Positions 48,495-62,031 of a DNA stretch of 64,000 bases are shown piece after piece. Under the pieces are notes generated by a model. That model worked only from the letters and a program-made list of their open reading frames with translations, searched no databases and was not told the origin of the DNA. The position numbers and the translations under genes are program-made. Position 1 is the stretch's first letter, and each line of letters opens with the position of its first letter. The DNA lies in assembly GCA_947034885.2 (NCBI GenBank), contig OX344749.2, positions 21,219,501 through 21,283,500 of the forward strand, given 5' to 3'. The stretch is from Thuidium tamariscinum. Taxonomy: Eukaryota > Streptophyta > Bryopsida > Hypnales > Thuidiaceae.

Positions 48495-51400
48495 GCACCT
48501 TTTTCAAATACATACTAGTAATATTTTTGTTGTATTAGTGATTGGAATTCATAAATACTAAAAAAATTAGATTTTTCTAGATGTGGTATGTAATTTCTAT
48601 GATTTTTCAAGGTGTTGACTCCCAAGACCTCTAAAAGTACGACATAGATGAATCCTAAACCATATTCTTCAAAATTTAGTATTCAACAAATTAAAGATAA
48701 TTTATATGTGTTAGTGAATTAAAGTTAAGCATTTGAAGAACACATTAACAATAGTTGAGAGATACATTTAGTAGCAGTATAAGAATGGGAATAGGGACAC
48801 TTTTGGATGTTTCTACCTTACAAATATGAGATTTCATTTATGAAAAGGAAAGAACTTTTTTTTTCAAATAGAGCTCATCAATTCCAAGGCCTCATTGCAT
48901 TTCTAAATGTATTTCTCTACTAACTATCTATATAATTACACCACCAAATCAATTTAAATAGTTTTAATGTTGCAACTCATAACACCCATAGTGATTTGAG
49001 TGTACATATTTTTTTAACCTTTAAAACAATGTAATTAAGAGTTAAACTTAAATTTTTAAATAGTTTTTGTTTTAGATTTAACAAAGAGAATGTAGCTTGA
49101 ATATTCTATTTTTTAATCTATTTTAAATTTTTTTCAAAATTGTTACAATTGTAATTTTTGTGACACTTTGAAAGTAGCATCTTAAAGGCTTAAAATACAC
49201 CATTTTTGAACTTATTATATCAAATTTCTTTTGGGTTAAACTCTCGAGTACACCAATTATTAATTCATTGTATAATGTTTATTACTATTATCTTCATTTA
49301 TGCAATAAAATATTTTCTTATTTTTAATATTTTTTAAATTACTATGATTTCTATAAAAAAAAATTACCTATAGATATCATATAAAATTCCTCTAATGCTT
49401 TTAATTGTAATAAATATGAAGATTAATTATAGATGTATATCATATAGTATGGAAAAAGAATGAAAAAAGAATTTGAAATGTATTTTATAATATAGAAAAT
49501 TATTGAAGTTTGACTAAGTTAGAGCAAACATGAATTGTCTTTTAACCAATTACTATTTGAATCATTTTTTTAATTTTTGCATATTTTTGCTCGTATCTTT
49601 ATAAATATGTATTTTTTACCTCAATTCATCAATTCATCATATAAAAGTTCTTAAAACAAAATTCAAGCACTGGTTTAGATGATTGAAAACTTCTATGATC
49701 AAAAAGCCCTTAAAACCTCTCTATTCATCATCCAAATTTTAGAAGTAAGAACGCCAAGGAGTTAAGGGTTAATACAAATGTTCATAACTTCAATTTCACC
49801 TTGTTAACTCCTAAGTGTTGAAGGCACCAAATTTTGGTGTCAACAAAACTTTGAAGTTAAATTAGACTTAACCAATTTATTATTTTTAGAAATTCATATT
49901 TTTTAGAAATTATTATTGAAGTCTAGTTTTAGCATCAAAATCCAATTTCAAAAATGAAAGATTATGAATTTTCTATTGGCAAGATTTTGTGTAAGGGAGT
50001 CTACTGCAATTTTGATTTTCTGTACTTGTAAGGGCTCTTGGAAATGAGCCTCAAATACACTAGATTGTGGAGGAAAAATCCCATTAGAAATTCATTTAAA
50101 AAATTGTAGAATAGATTTTGAAAAGCCATAAATTGATTGGAGTTGTACATATTAGGCCTTTTAACCTTATGTTTCTTGGGGGACCAATTTTTTAGATTTA
50201 GTAAGTAAAAAGAGGATTGAAAGATTTCAAATTGGTTTTATAGTTTTAACACCTTTTTGATCAAACATTATAATCTTTCAATCTATAAGTGATATTGTTG
50301 TGTTTTCTTTTCCCATGCTATCTCTAACATGTCTAGTTTGAATTTTGTATAGTTACAATTGAAAAAAATGATAAATCTTATCAAAATGTTTTTTTTGTTC
50401 ATTATAGAGAAAATTCCATGAAGCTCAAAAATGGCTTTGGGCATTCAAGGATTAAATGTTGTATCAGTCAAATTTTCAACAACAATATTGATGACATTCA
50501 TCCTTTACATTTCTTGAAAAATAAAGTATATATAGCATCTGGTAGAGCAATCAATAAGATAGAACCGCCTGTAACTGATCATTTAAGGTATTCTATACAT
50601 AATCTAATGTAGTGCAAGGCAAAACAAATATTTTCGCAAGTGCAATGGTAGAAATGATGGGGATTGCAAAAACTTTGGGTTTTTTTATCATATAAATTGA
50701 AATTACTATGAATTTTGAGAGGCAAAAAGTGTGCCAAACCCATAACTAAAGTCTAGACTTTTTAAATTTTGATCATTCAAAAAACTACTTTCCCATTGAC
50801 TCTACTTTAGGACATAAACTTTTAGTACCAACTTTGAAAACAAGAAAAAAACACATTCTAGCCATGGTTGGAAATATATCAAAATTTCCAAATTGGCTTG
50901 TATGGAATAGGTGGTTATACCTTGCTTTGAAAAGAGAGTTTTTTTAATTTAGGGTGTCGCAAGAATACGTAGTATACTAGAGTGGGTAGCCTTCAATGCA
51001 AGATTAAAGTAGAACCACCTACATCTGATCACTTAAGCAATTTTAGAACATATCATGAGAAGTATGAGGCTATGCAACTTCTTCCCACTTAGAAAGATAG
51101 GAAATATGGGGATAGTAAATTTTTCATAATTTATTCCCAAAATTGAAATTTTTCTAATCTTTGGAAGCCAAAAAGTGCTTCAAACCTATAGCCAATGATT
51201 AGACTCTTCTAATTTCAATCATTTAAGAGACTACTTTCTTGATCAAATACTTTCAACACACTTTAGGACACTTTAGGACATGTGTCATGATTTTATTAGT
51301 CACAACCTTGAAAATGAGGAAAAAATACATTCCAAACTTTGATTGGAAATTTCTTCTAGCCTTGGATTAGAAATAGCCACATCCTACACGTTGGGTACAA

Positions 51401-51979
51401 GTCCTTGATCAGGAATAGGTGATTCTACTGTAGTATAGTGAGACCATTTTGAACACAACAGAAAGAGTTGTTAGGAACTAGATGCACATAGGATGGTCAG
51501 TTTTGTTGAATTGGCACAATTCCAGGCATAAAAAACTACAACATTCACATTTCAATCAACAAAATGATGTGGGCAGTGAATGGATGGTGCATTTCTATAC
51601 AAACTTAAGCCATTGCAAGATTTTTATTGCAGCTTCTAGCGTGGTCACGTAGTTCCAGTACCAACAAAAGATCTCTTTAAAATGATACAGTATCCGGAAA
51701 TAATCTAATTTTAAAGTTACTTGAAAAACTCTGGAAACCGACTGCAGGAGTAAATGTATGTCAATTCCACCGAGCAGAGACAGTGGAAGTAGTACGCACA
51801 GCAGAGTAGTTCTGGTCCAAAGCATGACTGCATGAGGAAACAGAGAAAGTTGGGTCTTGGAGGGTTCGGTGGAGACCACATGCCAGAGCAGAACACGCAT
51901 GGATTTCAACTACCTGATTCAGCCGAAGGGAGGTGTCCAGTTCTTCATACACCAATCGGTTTGAGACTGACTTCCATAT
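48495..51979. other. AT-rich intergenic DNA, no supported gene
   Basis: About 3.5 kb of very AT-rich sequence with short ORFs only (the longest are about 64 codons at 50,418-50,612 and 104 codons at 51,909-51,595, minus). Phrases such as AAGGGTTAAT near 49,765 recall the TTAACCCCTAA family, but I could not define an element. Confidence 0.4.
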
Positions 51980-52309
51980 TTATCTGGAAGGCCACTTGGG
52001 GAACACCATTTTGTCCCCCAGAATGTGAGCGCTGTCTGCGTATGCAGATCCCAAACCCACCCCTGCGCCGAAGGCCACAGCTGACCACCGCGTGGTGGGA
52101 CTTCGGAACATGACGAGGGCGGAGGCGAACCCTGCCAACGATCCATACACAAAGCGTCGCAGCGTCAAGTCGATGCACAAGTCGTACTGCTCGTCGAGCT
52201 GCATCTGCGACGGCCCTCGCTTCTTGGCAATGTCTGTGCTGAGGTCCTTGAAGCTCCGAGGTCCATTGGCCTTGCATTCATCTGAATTGAGAGTCCACAC
52301 GGGCAGCAT
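51980..52309 (-). CDS. MICOS complex subunit MIC10-like protein (DUF543 family)
   Basis: The 109-residue product from the ATG at 52309 contains DEQYDLCIDLTLRRFVYGSL, a Gly/Ala-rich hydrophobic stretch (AGFASALVMF) and GAGVGLGSAYAD. This is the two-hairpin arrangement with glycine motifs typical of MIC10, a small inner-membrane protein that bends cristae junctions in mitochondria. The frame stays open for 8 codons upstream to a likely acceptor (GTCCTTCAG), so a further 5' exon is possible. About 35 residues precede the family domain, which is common in plant members. The tail KMVFPKWPSR after the domain is short and not conserved as far as I know. Confidence 0.75.
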   Translation of the reverse strand: MLPVWTLNSDECKANGPRSFKDLSTDIAKKRGPSQMQLDEQYDLCIDLTLRRFVYGSLAGFASALVMFRSPTTRWSAVAFGAGVGLGSAYADSAHILGDKMVFPKWPSR

Positions 52310-54518
52310 CAGGAGTTTATCGCCATAGCCCACAACTGAAGGACAAGTGATCGAATGGACTTCCCTACTCTCTGAGCTTGATGGCTAATTGATTCCTGGT
52401 ACCAAGACCTACTGGAACTGCCTTACATTGGGGAAGTCAATCAATGGAATGGCTTACCCTAATAAAACCAACTCAAATGGGGTGCATTTGGTAGCCTACT
52501 CTCCAAATGTATCACTAAGACATTGAGAAGTGGAACTCAAAATGATTCCACAACTGATTTCAATTCAAGGCACTGCAGTGTCCACAGGAAAATTTAAAAG
52601 AAATCCGTTCTGGGATTACATTGGTTTTCACAGATGACTTTGCCCCTACTTTGGGTAGTACATTCCATTCCAAGACATATCTGCCCCTATCAATCTCAAC
52701 GTCAGGGTCCTGATGCTGAGATCTCAGTCTGAGAACATAATCGAAAACCTAATCTGAGGCCTAACCTGAAAGTACAGACATGACTCACCAACTGTCAAGT
52801 CGCCAGTTCGAACATTCGATCCCAAACCTCTTCTGGTTCGACATGATCTGCATTGCATTGAATTCAAATTCACGAGTCCTTAGTGGGCATCGTAGTACCT
52901 GGCATTGTAGGTCGACACTCGCCTCTCCAACAAGATCGTCGTCAGCGAGACGGACCACTCCTGTTGAGTGCAACAATCAGTTCCATAAATACAATGCCTA
53001 CGTTTCTCCCGGCCAGCTTTGCGTTTGCAACTCTGCAAGGATTGAGACATGCAACAATACCACCATCATCAACTGAGCAAAAAAATCAATGTGGCATTCA
53101 TCTTCGTTCACATTCATCATCAGGACTGAAATTGGAGTTCTTCAATGCCTGAAAGAAACAGAAATTTCTGGAAGCACGGCTAATGCAAAATATGATCAAA
53201 CATTGATGCCAGAGCAGTGGCTACAAAGATATTAGCCTGATAAACTGCAGATTCATTAAACGGTCAATTGATGTCAAAGAAATATCATGCCGAAGTTTAC
53301 CTGCAGAATCGTTGTCCTGTCCAGAAACAAGCGTCACCAATCCCCTTGCAACATAGAAACTGAAGGGACGGTGGACATCTCAAAGACCTGCATAGCAATG
53401 CAATGCAATGCAAAAAAATTAGGTGCAAATACTTCCTCGGTACACAAGTGGGTGTTGTTCATGCTCTGAAGGAAACAGAAATTGCTGTGTGCATGCATAG
53501 TTCAAACCATGATCAGTCATTGATATCAGAGCAGCGGCCACAAATCCTAAAGCCTGCTAAACTCCGGATTCATCATAACACGGCCAGAATTGATGTCAAA
53601 GCAGTGTCCTGTCCATGAATCAGCGACGCTCATCTCCTTGCAACATAAAAAACCACAGGGACGGTGGGCATCTCAAAGGCCTGCATAACGATGCAAAAAA
53701 TTTAGGAGCTGCGAAGAGATGGCTGGGACAACGTGTTTCGCGCCATGGAGGGAGTGACCAAGACAGGCTGAGACTGATACTCAAACAAAATACTCAAATG
53801 ACTGGAAATAACACGTTGGCCTTACTGTATAGACTCGTAACGATATTTGACCAGGGCATGCATGGGGGACGAACAGTCACCGAGGGAGGAAAAGAAACCA
53901 GCCGTAGTCGGCTCAGTTCTCTCCTCCACAAATGGCGTTTCCGCAAAGGCACCCACGTTTCCTAATCTGACATGGCACGCAGATTGGGGAAGCTTGGCTG
54001 GACGGTAAAAAGTTAAGTTCTCATGCTTCTTCCCAAGAGGTTTGTGTCCACACCCCTCTGTCTCTCACTTGACGAGCCCCACCTTCTAGCTGCTCTGCCG
54101 AGCCTGTGCATTGATCATTGTGATGCAAGCTCTCGATTGACATCTTCCGGTCTTGTCAAAGAAGTTTAGACTGTGCTCCGGAAGGTAGTTTTGGTCAAAA
54201 TCATGCAGAATTGCTGTTCAACGTCGTCCTATTTTGCTGCCGCTATTCATAAAGTTCATGATAAACCATGGTTTCCAAAACTACGAAGACAGAAAAGTCA
54301 TCGAAGTTCGAAATGCTTACCTAATCGCTTCTCTCAGACGTGACAACAGCTCCACTGCATATCCAGCATTAATATGCATTGTGTTCAAGCATTTCTTTAA
54401 AAAGAACTCGGCACAGAACACAAGTATCAAAAGATTTCAGGTCACCACTATGCTAAAAGAAAACAATGGGCTATAGCAATTCAATAACTAGCACTGTAAT
54501 CGGTTCCGAAGATTAGGC
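52310..54518. other. Divergent intergenic region between the MIC10-like and RING genes
   Basis: The 2.2 kb holds the upstream DNA of both genes and a tandem duplication at 53,148-53,708. ORFs of 78-116 codons occur but show no motif. The duplication spans the longest of them, so they are probably chance frames. Confidence 0.45.
53148..53708. repeat. Diverged tandem duplication, period about 316 bp
   Basis: CTGAAAGAAACAGAAATTTC at 53,148 and CTGAAGGAAACAGAAATTGC at 53,465 start two collinear copies. Both continue with TGATCA, CAGAGCAG, AATTGATGTCAAAG, TGTCCTGTCCA, CCTTGCAACATA and GGGACGGTGG, and end in an A-rich tract. Confidence 0.8.
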
Positions 54519-56989
54519 ATGGCAACGCAAGTGCCTGGGGCAGACAATGAAAGCACCACAGAACAAGCCCCTGGACCAGAATCAGAAACATCAGTTGCGA
54601 GGCATGCAGAATTGAACCTGAACGTTCCCACGCCGATTCCAACTTATATGCTAGTGCAACCACTGAGTGCACAAAGCTACTCTACATACCAACATGCCGA
54701 TTCTCAACAACCCCAGCAAGGTTATTTGCCGAGTAATGCTCATGGCGGAAGATTTTACACAGCACCGGAAGAGTTGCATCGCGGGTACCAAGGATACCAT
54801 CTCCCAGGTCAGGAGCAAATGCAAGGATATTCGGAACAGAATTACATGCAACAAGTAGAAGGGTATGTCCAGAGTAGCCAAAACCCATTTGAAACGAGTA
54901 GGCATCAAAGCCAGATGCATCGAGTTTTGCCACGAAGGTTACCACATATGAGGCAGAGAGTCAGGAGGCGGATCAGGACCAATAGGTCAAATATCCACTC
55001 AGTTGCTGCAAATATGGTGTTCAACAACCGAGAACATAGCACTGCAACCAGTATCACAGGTACCCCGTCTACAAGGAAATGCAATTTCTCATTTCCCATT
55101 TCGCACATGCATCAGAATCATTTAACAGCTCTAAAGAGAATGAAATTTTACATCTGAAACTGAATGGAAACTTAGCAAAAAAGGGCTTCCCTTAAGAGAC
55201 ATTAGCGCATCAGGAAAAACTCTGCAAAGCAATATTGCACCAAAACCAACAGATGACTAACACAGATTGATTGCATTGGGCATTGTATGTCAGGGTCTGT
55301 GACGAGTGGGCCCATCCTGCAAATGCCAGTGGAAATTGAAGGTAGTCACGAGAGGCTATCCCGACTGACTTCGACAGCAATCGAGGAAGCATCAGCCATT
55401 GGAGAGAATTTCGAGTGCAACATTTGCTTTCAAAAGGCGAATGAAGCCGTGGTGACGTGCTGTGGTCATCTCTTCTGTTGGCCATGCCTCTACAGATGGT
55501 TGCACGTACATTCGTACCATAAAGAGTGTCCAGTCTGCAAAGGTTCCATAGCTGAGTACAGTGTCACCCCCATCTATGGACGTGAAAATGCCCTGGAATC
55601 CGCCAGACTGCAGAGTGCACTTGGCTCGGAGCGCATCCCCCCACGCCCAGCTGCAAGAAGGGTAGAAAGTGCAAGGCAGCAGCAGCAACGAGAGAGAGAA
55701 GAGCAACAAGAGCGAATTGCTCCAGAACAAGTGCCAGGAACCCAAATTGAGCAAGCACCCACTGAAATTGAGGAAGGCGAGCCACGTGCACCTGGTGCTG
55801 CAGATCCCAGTTTGGAAGCCAGAGGCGAGGAGAACATCTTCCAAGGTGAAGACATAGAAACTGCTGCATCCAGATTGCAAGACATGGAGCACCACGTGAT
55901 GAATCCGATGGGTGAACCAAACGAACACTCACAAAACAACAGTGGCTACCTGCAACGAAGATTAGCTTTCCGACGAGAGCAGCTTAGGCAAGCTCTGGTG
56001 AACTCACGGTACAGTGCTGCCCTGAATCAAATCCCCGGTGCTGTTGGAGAAAGGCAACAAGCTGTGGCCGCCTCTGCAGTTCTGTCACAAGAATGGGAGC
56101 ATATCATTAACAGCAGTCGTCTTGTGGCGGATCCTACACAGGTAATGCAAGCATAACCAATGCAAGGCCTAACAACTCATGCCAGGATACAGCCAGGATC
56201 AGCCTTCAATGCTACGATTCTTGTCTTGAGATGAATCTTGTGAGAGGCAAGATGTCTTTAGTCATCGTCCATTTTGATCTAAGATGAAGAAAATTTGTTA
56301 ATTTCGTGTGCATTTGTGCCTAGCCTTGTCTGCAACTGAATCTCAATTGTACTATACATCCAATTTGTTGCTTGCAGGCCGCAGCATGGCTAGCATCAAT
56401 GCATGCACGGCTCGCAAACAATGTGGAACCTAACTCTGAAGCCGTCACCCAACAAAGAAGGCAGATGATCGCTTCGGCCATCTCGCAATCCACACAAGAA
56501 CTCGACTCTGGCATCAGCAGCAACCAGTTGGCGGTGCAGCCTTCCCAAGTCTCCGACTGGATCACCACCATGCGCACCCGTCTCAACAACATTGAACAAC
56601 TAATGCACAACTTGGAGCGTCCCCATGAATCCATCGCCACGCCGGATGAAGGAAATCCTAATTCCCAGCTCCAGCTTGATGATGATGCTGATGACCTGAA
56701 CTCCCATGAATTTCTCGCTGAGCTCAACGCAACAGCAGCTCAACCACCAGATGTGGTTGCCTCAGAACAGAATACAAATCCTGTTGCCGCTTTGCAACCG
56801 ACAACTGAGAGCGACCCCGAGCTGAGAAGTAGCGTGCCAGAGGTTCCAGTGGTTCGAAGGTCAAGAAGAAGGAGGGAGGCTGGTGAAGAGGCTTCGCGTG
56901 TGGTTGCAGCTCCGGAAGAAGGAGCCGAGCCCGCACCTCATGAGGATCAGTTGCCATTGACCCGCAAACGAAGGAGGCGATTGGATTGA
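54519..56989 (+). CDS. RING-type E3 ubiquitin ligase, RMA/MUSE1-like
   Basis: Three exons, 54519-55059, 55294-56141 and 56378-56989, join to 666 residues. The RING finger lies at about residues 222-265 (CNICFQKANEAVVTCC, GHLFCWPCLYRWLHVHS, KECPVCKG) and is followed by the typical VTPIYGR. This is the pattern of membrane-anchored RMA ligases and the plant MUSE1/2 proteins, which ubiquitinate immune-receptor partners; function here is inferred from family only. The first 180 residues are Gln/Pro/Ser/Tyr-rich and disordered. After the RING come a Gln/Glu-rich coiled stretch and a C-terminal part with RRSRRRRE and TRKRRRR basic clusters that could act as nuclear signals. No hydrophobic C-terminal anchor is present, unlike RMA proteins. 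The domain is well supported; the subgroup is less certain. Confidence 0.88.
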
Positions 56990-57639
56990 GGCTTTTTGTT
57001 TAACTTGAAAACATTAGAAATCCCTCGACTTGTTACCGTTGTTCCTTGCTCATTGAGAAACCTAATATCTCAATTCTTCAAGATTTGTTGAAGTGGTGTA
57101 ACCTCGTTAGATTCTAACAGAAGGTTGTCATCGCTGTGAGTAGCTAGCAGTCGTGGTAAACAAGAAATTCTTAAGCAAATTTGACCACTGCATTCACCCT
57201 CTCTAGAGAACAAAGGGGCAACAGTCGGCATGCAACTCCGTTTAACAATCACTTCGCAGGGCATTACGAAAATACTTGTACTTGTGAAATGAGCAAGGTT
57301 TCCTACGAGGCCAGCGAATGAGCCATCCGGAGGCCACCGAGGAAGACCGGCTCTCACAAGGACTCTCAACTCCTCCTGTTTTGAAGCTTGATACGGTACT
57401 CTCGAGTCTCGATCACATTCACCCCTGGAAAACCTCGAAGTTTCGACGAGATAGAGACATGACAATTCTGCTGCAAGAGGATTGTTAGGGTTTAACCTTT
57501 AGTATCTACGTACGCCGTAGATTTTGCTTTTAGGGTTTAGATACCCAGCCAGCAGCTATCTTCCCTTTCTCGCAAATTCGGTTTGGATTGCTCTGTATTT
57601 GTCGCCTCCCAAGGAATCTTTGATGTCAGGTATGCATGG
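56990..57639. other. Short intergenic region upstream of the dihydrouridine synthase gene
   Basis: Contains the 3' end of the RING gene and the promoter and leader of the next gene in the same direction. Two AGGGTTTA-type motifs (57,487 and 57,532), like plant telo-box elements of translation-related genes, precede the start. A 131-codon minus-strand ORF (57,465-57,070) has no motif and is not called. Confidence 0.4.
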
Positions 57640-59922
57640 ATGAGGGCAGTTTCACGAGCAGGTGAATTCCTGCGCCGGAAGCGCTCAGTTGTTGCTCTCT
57701 TTTCCAATTGTACAGAACACTGGAATCGAAAGAACTCGGAGCACCCCTTCTCGTCCATTGCGGAAAGGGGTCCATTGGCAAGCTTTCGTCATCGCAATGG
57801 TCAGGAAGTTGAAAATCGAAGAACATTATCTTCTGTAGTTCGTTCGTATGACTGGTTTTGTCGGAGTAGCTTCTCTTGGGGGGCACAAGGTTTAGCTACG
57901 AACATGGAGGCACCTTCGGAAGGATGTTCTGGGGTTTTGCTAGGAGAAAGTACAGAGAACCTCAAATCTATGGATTCAGGGACGGAGACGATTGCTGTCA
58001 ATTCTAGCCAGACTCAAGTAGAATCCACGGTCGTTGACAAAATCGCTGGAGAGGATGTTAGGATAGACTTGGATTCTGAAATTTCGAGCGTACGAGAGGA
58101 GGTAGAATTAGCAGTAGAGGTCGATGGTTTAAAGGAATTGTTGGAAGGGAGTGTTGCTGACGATGCGAATTTGGCGAAGAGGCTGAAAGTGGAGGCGTCA
58201 TTGCCGCATGTGGCACGGGCGTGGGAGCACTGGACCAAGCTCGGGGCGCCCAAGTTGATGGTGGCGCCCATGGTGGATCAGAGTGAGCTGCCTTTCAGAA
58301 TGTTGTGTCGGAAGTACGGAGCCACGGCGGCCTATTCCCCGATGTTGCATTCGCGCCTGTTCGCTCAAGATGTGAAGTACCGGACGAAAGAGTTCAGTAC
58401 ATGCCCTGTAAGTGAGGATTGTTCTGCTCTGTATTATGAAGTTGTGTCTCGAATGTTTTGGTGAACTCCTTGCAGTCTGTGAATTCTGCAGTTTCGGCTC
58501 ATCCAAAACTACAGCTTACCCTTGGAAGCCCAAATTGGCGCGAATGTCTTTGAAATAATTTTGGGTAGGGCATATCCGGACTTTCGTTTTGTCTGAATTT
58601 AATTATTTTTTTATCAACACTTGCTATGTTCTTTACTGATATTGGTGATGTAAAATTGGGCCCAATCTGAGTTCTTTTATTTTCACAATGTGATCAATCG
58701 GATCGATCTTTTGATTCCATGATCTTTTAGGGTTTAACTTCTGGCTATCAATGTGGCAGGAGGATCGCCCCCTCTTTATCCAATTTTGCGCCAACAATCC
58801 GGATACTTTGTTGGAAGCTGCCAAGTTTGTGCAAGATGACTGCGATTTTGTTGACATCAATTTTGGGTATGGACCTTCTCTCCTTGTCCAACCTCATTGC
58901 CTCCTACGATACATTCTTGAGTACCGAAGTAGTGTCTCGACGCCTTTTGAAAATTTTGAAGTCCACTACATGTTAGGTGAAGCTCTAGCATCTTTTATGG
59001 TTCTCGAGTCGTTGGGCCATGTTATATGAAGTCAGAGTCATAGATTTAGTATTCATTACTGCTCTTTTTAAGCGTCTATGAGTGAGGTAAGGGTAAATTT
59101 TTTGGTTGTATTGGACCCCCGCGATGATACCAATCGTAAACCTGCTGACTGTCCTACTTGTGGAGCAGATGCCCTCAACGGATCGCGAAGAGGGGAAATT
59201 ACGGAGCGTTTCTCATGGATGATCTGCTTTTAGTCCGGTCGTTGGTAGCGAAGCTTGCCACCGGCTTGACAACTCCCGTGTCATGCAAGATTCGCATGTT
59301 TCCGAAGTTGGAAGACACGCTGGCGTACGCTCGCATGCTGGAGGAGGCCGGTTGCTGCTTACTGGCTGTGCATGGACGCACGCGGGACCAGAAGGATGGG
59401 AAAGCTATCAGAGCGGACTGGGAGGTGATCAAGGCTGTGAAGTCGGCTCTTCGCATTCCCGTGGTGGCGAATGGGAATGTTCGGTGGCTGGAGGATGTAG
59501 ACGAGTGCATCAGGGTGACAGGAGTCGATGGTGTCATGTCTGCAGAGTCTCTCCTTGAGAATCCTGCTCTCTTTGCAGGTTACAGGATGAAGCCTCTCGA
59601 CGGAAACGAGGAGGCAAGTGGGAATTACTCGCTCGATGAGCCTACACTTGCTCTGGAATATCTGGAGCTCTGTGAGAAGTATCCAGTTCCGGCTCGGATG
59701 ATTCGTGCGCACATGCATCGAATGTTGGGCGCATGGTTTAGACGATACCCTGCTCTCCGCGACGAGCTCAATAAGGAACACAAAATCAACCCCGAGTGGC
59801 TAAAAGGGATGGTTCACAGGCTGATTGCGCAACATAAGGCTGCAACTGGGACGCTCAGGGAGAAAGCGGACCAGGTTGTCTGTAATGGAGTTACGCCTCA
59901 GCCGGCTCAGGCCGTAGCCTGA
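57640..59922 (+). CDS. tRNA-dihydrouridine(16/17) synthase, DUS1 type
   Basis: Three exons, 57640-58407, 58760-58866 and 59169-59922, join to 542 residues. The enzyme uses FMN and NADPH to reduce uridines 16 and 17 in the tRNA D-loop. The TIM barrel starts near residue 203 with APKLMVAPMVDQSELPFR. DINFGCPQRIAKRGNYGAF carries the proton-donor cysteine (about C293, its codon just after an exon border). KIRMF, HGRTRDQKDG and VVANGNV supply FMN-binding loops, and MSAESLLENPALF is the usual barrel end. The first 200 residues are poorly conserved; the start MRAVSRAGEFLRRKRSVVAL is arginine-rich and could be an organellar targeting signal. A later ATG at 57904 would give a shorter form. No internal stops occur. 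Confidence 0.92.
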
Positions 59923-61600
59923 CTTGGAATTTTGGTTGCTTGCCTGTCTGTTACTCTAGGAAATTATTCGCCATTGTACTTCCTTGACACCAACATTGGT
60001 GTCATTTCTTCTCAGTGTGGGTAAGCATACTGGGCATTTTATTTCAAGCGCTCTGCAATTGCTGCATGTTGGTGGCTCGCCAACTGGGATCATATGAGGA
60101 CGACCGTTAAATTCCGTCATGGGCGTTATGGGTTGGTGTTAGGAATTATGTTTGACCTTCTTTGTGCAATTATCGGTTACTATTCAGTAGAATGCTTTCT
60201 GACTCTAGGATGTACCTCGCTGGAGCTCAACTAATAACCACTTGAGCGTGACTTTGAACATGTCCTTAGCGGCAGGAGACTGTATGTTTGAATTATGAAT
60301 CATATCATCCATGGAAATTTAATATTCCTTAACAGTGGCACCACTTCCCTATCCCTGCACATCCTCCCGCAGTCCTGCCTTGTAGCAATACCTTTGCTCT
60401 TTAAGACTGTGAAGGATGACAATTGATCAAGTGGTTGATCCTAATCCAAGAATCATCATATTGTGCATGCAACTTACATGAAAGCGACTGTGAATCCGTT
60501 CTTTCTTCCATGTGTTAAGGTAGTAGGGTCTCCTGTTGGATACTTGAGTTTTGAGCTATTAATATAGAGTAGTTTTCTTTTTTTATGTGTCATAAATGCT
60601 TTTGGATCTTTTTGGCAATTTAAAAAAGAATCCAAAATACTTTTTTGAACACTTAAAGTTGCTTACCTTAGCTCTCTTCCTCAAGATAAAAAGAACAATT
60701 CATTGCAAGATGCTTGAAGAGCAATTTTGAATAAAGTCCTATAAAGTACAAGTCTGAGTGGTTGGGTAGAGCATTCTTGCATGAAAGTTGGCATTTGACA
60801 TTGTTCTAGATAACAATATTATGTACTTTTTGAATATCATCTGATTTACCTATGGTTTTCAAATTTTGATTTAGGAGATTTTTAAAATTTTGCTCTAATT
60901 CTGATGTGAACATCTTGAATTGAGTATCTTGTAGATTTTTTAGATTTCTTTGGTCATGGTTTGGGGTAGAAAGGGCAGATTTTCAATTTCTTGGAAATGG
61001 GTACGCCTCCTTATCAACTACGGCACTCGGCATTGTCCATTGTGTACAAATATGATATGCTTTCTGTAAGGTGGGGTTTGGTTCATGAACGCATTGCATC
61101 GGAGTTGCTAGCATTGGGTTCAGCGCAAATTATCAGACTCACAAACAACTTGAATGCAAGATCATGACCAATCTCACAATCCATACCAACTAAGATTGAG
61201 TTTCAGAGTGTCTTTTCAAAGAAAAATAATTTTGAGGCGCAACAGGTTAGGTGGAGGGGGTGCTTGATATTACATGTGTAATACATGATTAACCCTATAA
61301 TGATGAGTTGGTCACTGTGGAAATCATCTTCTTTGAAACAATGTGAATCACTTTCTATAAAAAAAATCAAAAGTTTTCATTGGAGGTCGAACTACTATGC
61401 AAGATTTCCTCTTTTTTGTACATAATTCCAAAGATGAACAATTGCACTTTTGACTTAAATGGCTCATCAATATTGATCATATCCATTAGACACATACTAT
61501 TTATAGCGGAGTTAAAATGGTATCACAGTATTAGATGGTTACATCAATGCCAAGTCTAAAAAATTGAAAACTTGATGTGTAGGTAAAGTAGGGACACTCA
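59923..61600. other. 3' flank of the dihydrouridine synthase gene, no gene
   Basis: The first 600 bp are of gene-like composition and probably include the 3' UTR. The rest is AT-rich with no supported ORF. Confidence 0.5.
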
Positions 61601-62031
61601 AAAATGATGCTTTTTATTACTGTAGTGGACCATTTTGATTATCAGACTAACAAAAATTCTATATTTTTTCATTGGATGGTGAGTTTCATTAAAATGGTGG
61701 TATTCCATGTGCCATTTTTCAAACCGCATAGTTTGAACTCAAAACTAACATTTAGGATTGATATAGATTTTTAGATATTTAGGACACATGTAGATTTCTA
61801 GAATCTATGATTGATTTAGATTTTAGATCGTGTGGCATGAAACATCTTGGATAGGTATAGACTTCAAACATCTACAAGATGTATAGATTTCAAAATCTAT
61901 GATTGGTTTAGATTTCAAACTATATGATCCAAACTGTAAAAAGTGTCAAACTAATGGAATACTACTATTTTAACAAAATTTACCATTTGGCAAGTGATAG
62001 GAAATTTCAATGCACCAAAAATACATCATTT
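61601..62031. mobile_element. Candidate foldback element, about 430 bp
   Basis: AAAATGATGCTTTTT at the left border is mirrored by AAAAATACATCATTT at the right. An inner pair, TTAAAATGGTGGTATTCCAT near 61,689 and ATGGAATACTACTATTTTAA near 61,953, pairs with two mismatches. Between them the phrase AATCTATGATTGATTTAGAT at about 61,800 recurs as AATCTATGATTGGTTTAGAT at about 61,890. It has no ORF. Confidence 0.45.

Noticed and set aside
55392-55928. 178-codon minus-strand ORF
   Set aside because: Antisense shadow of the RING gene exon 2, which has a diagnostic RING motif.
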